From NCBI GenBank assembly GCA_022575985.1, contig JAKSXM010000002.1, positions 18,897,001 through 18,961,000 on the forward strand: 64,000 nt of DNA. The letters run 5' to 3'. This document shows, piece by piece, positions 61,045 through 64,000 of this stretch; the first letter of the stretch is position 1; every line of letters begins with the position of its first letter. Both the position numbers and the translations under genes were made by a program. The stretch comes from Anagrus nilaparvatae (Eukaryota > Arthropoda > Insecta > Hymenoptera > Mymaridae). The notes below the pieces were generated by a model that had not been told where the DNA came from, did not search any database, and saw only the letters and a program-made list of their open reading frames with translations.

Positions 61045-61153
61045 ATGCGCGTAATCTCAGCAAGACGTTCCAGTCGACGTCCAACCGTAACATTGGACGA
61101 TAGTCAAATTTTAGCATTTCAAACGCTTGCAGTTAATCGACGTGATTCTACTG
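61045..61153 (+). other. Probable upstream exon (5' UTR or N-terminal) of micropeptide gene
   Basis: A GC-balanced segment stands out from the AT-rich flanks and ends at a good donor (CTG|GTAGGT). It is open in the frame of the downstream micropeptide (ATG at 61045; ARRSSRRPTVTLDDS). Splicing to AATACAG|AA at 61246/61247 removes 93 bases and keeps the frame, giving a 75-residue protein with this basic N-terminus. Alternatively it is leader sequence and translation starts at 61228. I cannot choose without transcript data. Confidence 0.4.
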
Positions 61154-61227
61154 GTAGGTCGCTATTTTTTTTTACAAGTGAAAATATAAAAAGTTTAATT
61201 GTAAAATTATTTTTTAAAAAAAAAGGA

Positions 61228-61365
61228 ATGGCGAATTATAATACAGAAAAACGGAGAACTTCGATTATCCCGCAAGCTCATGAAACTCAAAACATCTTAA
61301 TGACATACGTCATACTTATTCTACTATTAATCGCTCTTTATGTGCTTTATGCTGGAATATTTTAA
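61228..61365 (+). CDS. Phospholamban/sarcolamban-like membrane micropeptide
   Basis: The 45-residue frame from ATG 61228 (G at -3 and +4) begins MANYNTEKRRTSIIPQ and ends in one membrane segment, YVILILLLIALYVLYAGIF. Vertebrate phospholamban has RRAS-T-I--PQ, then QNLF--F, then a leucine/isoleucine-rich helix; here RRTSIIPQ is followed by QNILMTY and the helix. The helix end LYVLYA resembles insect sarcolamban (LYLIYA). Known members are 28-52 residues and inhibit the SERCA calcium pump in muscle; Ser16 of the RRAS site in phospholamban is phosphorylated by PKA to relieve inhibition. Here RRTS is a perfect PKA consensus. The family assignment rests on short similarity and topology. A spliced form could carry a longer N-terminus (61045-61153). 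Other tail-anchored proteins remain possible. Confidence 0.55.
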   Translation: MANYNTEKRRTSIIPQAHETQNILMTYVILILLLIALYVLYAGIF

Positions 61366-62189
61366 AAGATTAATTTATGGTAAGAAAAATTAAAAAATTT
61401 TCAATTAATTCAAATTTTTATGAACTTTTCGTTAGTTTACAGAAAAATTCTGTCTTCTAATAGAACAAAAAAATGTCTTTTCGTCCGGCGAATAAGCACA
61501 TCATAATCAAACTCGCACATCTTCATATGAAATATCTAAAATTATTTATTTAAATTAATCGTTTTTATTCGTAGAGATGAACTAAATATTTTTCTGACTC
61601 ATAATTTTTATTTTTGCACATTTTTTTCTGTGTGTACTTAGTTTAAAAAATTTAGTTTTCTTTTTTTGTAAATATTAAATCAATGTTTAGAATTGACCTT
61701 GACTCATAACTAAAAAAATTGAAAAATTTTCTGTTTTTAAATGTAGAAATCAGATGATAAATTGGCTAAATTTAAAAAAATGTGTATTATGTAAAAATAG
61801 AATATTTAAAAAATAAATGTCGAAGGTTTTATGTTAAATAGAAAAAAAGCAATATTTTGATAAAAGTAGTCTTTTTTCTTTCAAGTAATAAAATTTTTTT
61901 AACAATAATATATAAAAAAATAGATAACAAATTTGAAAATTTATAAAAAAATTTAATTTGTACTTTGACTATTAGTTTTTTTCTAAATAATTAATAACAT
62001 TTTTTTTTAAAAATACAAATTTTTAAAGACGAGGAACTGTACAACCCTAAATTTATTAATACTTAAAACAGTATCAGTTTTTACAATGAGATTTTTTTTG
62101 TATTTAAGAATAATCTCAAAAATACCTTCTTTTTTTTATAAAAATTGACTAGAAGAGAGAAGCAAAAATGAATGCAGAAATTTATAAAT
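61366..62189. other. 3' flanks between convergent genes
   Basis: The 3' regions of the plus-strand micropeptide and the minus-strand kinase converge here. AT-rich with no further exon seen. A GTAAGAAA donor-like site at 61380 could mark an intron in the 3' untranslated region. Confidence 0.35.
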
Positions 62190-62336
62190 TTAAAAATCTT
62201 GAAAAATTGCTAATTGATCAGGTGGTAATGGTGGTTGTGATTTCCAATCTATTTCTGGATAATCATCGAAACAACTTGGATCACTTGGAGCTTTTAATCT
62301 TGGACTAATTGGTGGTACTAGAGCTCTCAATGGAAC
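62190..62336 (-). CDS. Last exon of Pka-C3/PRKX-like protein kinase
   Basis: A minus-strand exon starts after the acceptor TTTTAG (at 62337-62338) in phase 0 and ends at TAA 62192-62190, giving 48 residues. It reads PPISPRLKAPSDPSCFDDYP, then EIDWKSQPPLPPDQLAIFQD plus a final Phe. This is the C-terminal tail of an AGC kinase: P-x-P, then the FDDYP active-site tether, then the hydrophobic end. The ending (YPE-DW-...-L-IF--F) is that of PRKX/Drosophila Pka-C3 and not PKA-C1 (which ends FAEF) or PKG (WDKDF). The kinase domain must lie upstream, beyond the right end of the window; no other exon is visible to 63976. Pka-C3-type enzymes are cAMP-dependent catalytic subunits. Confidence 0.8.
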   Translation of the reverse strand, partial: VPLRALVPPISPRLKAPSDPSCFDDYPEIDWKSQPPLPPDQLAIFQDF

Positions 62337-63400
62337 CTAAAATAAATTTAGAAAAATTTTTTCATGAAAAATCTGTTTAGTGTATCGTTTTGTATTATAT
62401 TCAGGCAATTGAAGTAAATGAAGAAAAAATAAATTCATAAAATAATTGTTAGACTGTTCAGGTACTTACTATCCAGATATTGGTAATTGTTATGAAAAAC
62501 TATGAGATTTATATACAACCATGATAGTAAATATCTGGACAGAGTTTTTTAATTTTACTTTTAAATGTTTTTTTCTTCATTTACTTTTTGTAACTAAAAT
62601 TTTTCCATAAAAAAAATGTAATTAAAATTGTAAATTTTATCTGCAAGACAATCTGTGTAAAAATAATTTAGTGAAATAAAATATTTTTTAATAAAAACGT
62701 AAAACTTTATGAACCTAAAATCACTATAATAAAAAAATGTTCATTAATGTAATATTATCATTTGAATTTCTGCTTAAATTTCAATTGAATTTTTAATAAA
62801 TCAAGTAAATTTATAAAACTTTTATAGATCAAACTGACAGTGTTTGGAATAGTTATTTTGAAAATTTATTTATTGTTCTAAGAAAATTTCACTGAAATCT
62901 TATAAAAGTTATTTTAGTAAAATAATCAAACTAAATTTTTCAACATTTTCTTATTAGTTCTAAATTCTGAATTTTCAATCACTGTGATTTACCCTGTACA
63001 AAAATGTCTGGTTGAGTCTATTTTTATTAATTTTTAATCTACAGTTTTTAATTTCATAAAATTAAAAAGATACTTGAATGTATAATTTAATTTAATTTTA
63101 ATTTAAAACAACATTTAGTTGGCATCAAAATAGATTTACGAAGTCTATGGGTAATTTTCTGTAATGTTTTCCAAAATATATGACAATTGTATTGACACAC
63201 GCAAGGAAACCTTAAAAAAAATTTTTATTTAACAGTTCAGAGCCTTCATAAAATATACAAGGATTTCTCATTTATTTCTGAAGTAACTATGATAATGCTG
63301 ATTCTACAACAAGGGAAGTGCCAAATGTTTTGAAATATCATTTGCTTTATTAAACTTTCAGGTTAGATTAGGATAGTTTAATAGTATATTTTTAACCAAG
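62337..63400. other. Intron of the kinase gene, no exon seen
   Basis: AT-rich sequence on the upstream side of the last kinase exon. A loose inverted motif (ATCCAGATATT and ATATCTGGACAG near 62473 and 62532) is present. No coding segment recognised. Confidence 0.45.
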
Positions 63401-63473
63401 GGAGCAAAAAAAAGAATGGCCCAGATCGCACGTTAATTAGTAACTGCGATCTGGGGTATTTTTTTTTGTTCCC
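63401..63473. repeat. 73-bp hairpin
   Basis: GGGAGCAAAAAAAAGAATGG with CCCAGATCGCA pairs with TGCGATCTGGGGTATTTTTTTTTGTTCCC at the right. The loop is about 15 bases. It is probably a terminal piece of the repeat that follows. Confidence 0.6.
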
Positions 63474-63621
63474 ATGGACAAAACGAAATTTTTCTTTCTC
63501 AGTGGGGTGAAAACGCGTTTTTTTTCGATCTCGTTGCGGGGCGAAAAAAGTGTTTTCGGCCCGCTAGGAAGAAATATCTATTTTCATTATACGCTGCAAA
63601 AAATATCTACTTTCTTACTTT

Positions 63622-63976
63622 CGGGCGATCTTTTTTTCGCTCTTAATGAAAAACTATGTGTTTAACACGGGAAAAAATGTAGGAAATTTTACTTTCAATG
63701 CTGTCTGCACTCGTTCGCTACGCTCACTCGTGCATACAACTGCATTGAAAGCCAAATCCTATTTTTTTTCCCTTGTTGAACAATATCTATTTGTCAAAGC
63801 CAAATCCTATTTTTTTTCCCTTGTTGAACAATATCTATTTGTTCAACAAGGGAAAAAAAGTAGGATTTGGTTTTCAATGCAGTTGTATGCACGAGTGAGC
63901 GTAGCGAACGAGTGCAGACAGCATTGAAAGTAAAATTTCCTACATTTTTTCCCGTGTTAAACACATAGTTTTTCAT
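63622..63976. repeat. Palindromic repeat cut by the window end
   Basis: The sequence from CGGGCGATCTTTTTTTCGCT is mirrored to the last base of the window, centred near 63799-63840, so the palindrome may well extend in both directions. A 47-base unit (AAAGCCAAATCC...TATTTGT) is directly duplicated at 63748-63841 next to the centre. It contains CACTCGTTCGCTACGCTCAC-type words common in foldback elements. Open frames here are palindrome by-products. Confidence 0.75.
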
Positions 63977-64000
63977 TAAGAGCGAAAAAAAGATCGCCCG

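Overview
The window is very AT-rich eukaryotic DNA with spliceosomal introns and dense nested transposable elements. The gene content (a divergent ionotropic receptor, an insect-type cytosolic sulfotransferase, a Pka-C3/PRKX-like kinase tail, R1/LOA-type non-LTR retrotransposons, Penelope and Helitron pieces) points to an insect nuclear genome. I cannot name the species; an AT-rich hymenopteran, hemipteran, dipteran or beetle would all fit.

Region 1 (1-16.5 kb) is a giant imperfect palindrome. A left arm (about 1123-6530) and a right arm (about 9251-16507) are near-identical reverse complements. The right arm carries an intact single-exon ionotropic-receptor-like gene. The left arm has lost about 2 kb and keeps only its 5' part, and a third, older copy lies just outside the left arm. 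The loop (6531-9250) holds a zinc-finger-bearing foldback insertion and a single-copy gene for a small secreted repeat peptide, assembled from four tiny exons including one of 7 nt.

Region 2 (16.5-35.6 kb) is transposon-rich: a 2.1-kb near-perfect hairpin element with a detectable empty site, two copies of a 1.3-kb inverted-repeat element, a tandem array with inverted units, a 4.4-kb R1/LOA-clade element with 14-bp target duplication that is itself hit by a second R1/LOA-clade element, a tRNA-derived SINE candidate, and a non-LTR reverse transcriptase remnant.

Region 3 (35.6-56 kb) holds three well-supported multi-exon host genes: a very-long-chain 3-oxoacyl-CoA reductase-like gene (HSD17B12 type, minus), a carbohydrate sulfotransferase 11-like gene (plus), and a cytosolic sulfotransferase (minus). 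The second intron of the last contains a 150/300-bp tandem array split by an inverted-repeat element, which in turn contains a Penelope-like fragment with a hammerhead ribozyme motif.

Region 4 (56-64 kb) contains a Helitron-like element, diverged tandem repeats, a retrotransposon endonuclease remnant, a short membrane micropeptide resembling phospholamban/sarcolamban, the last exon of a Pka-C3/PRKX-like kinase, and a palindrome running off the window edge. The host genes do not form an operon or an evident common pathway. No rRNA, CRISPR or functional tRNA gene was seen.
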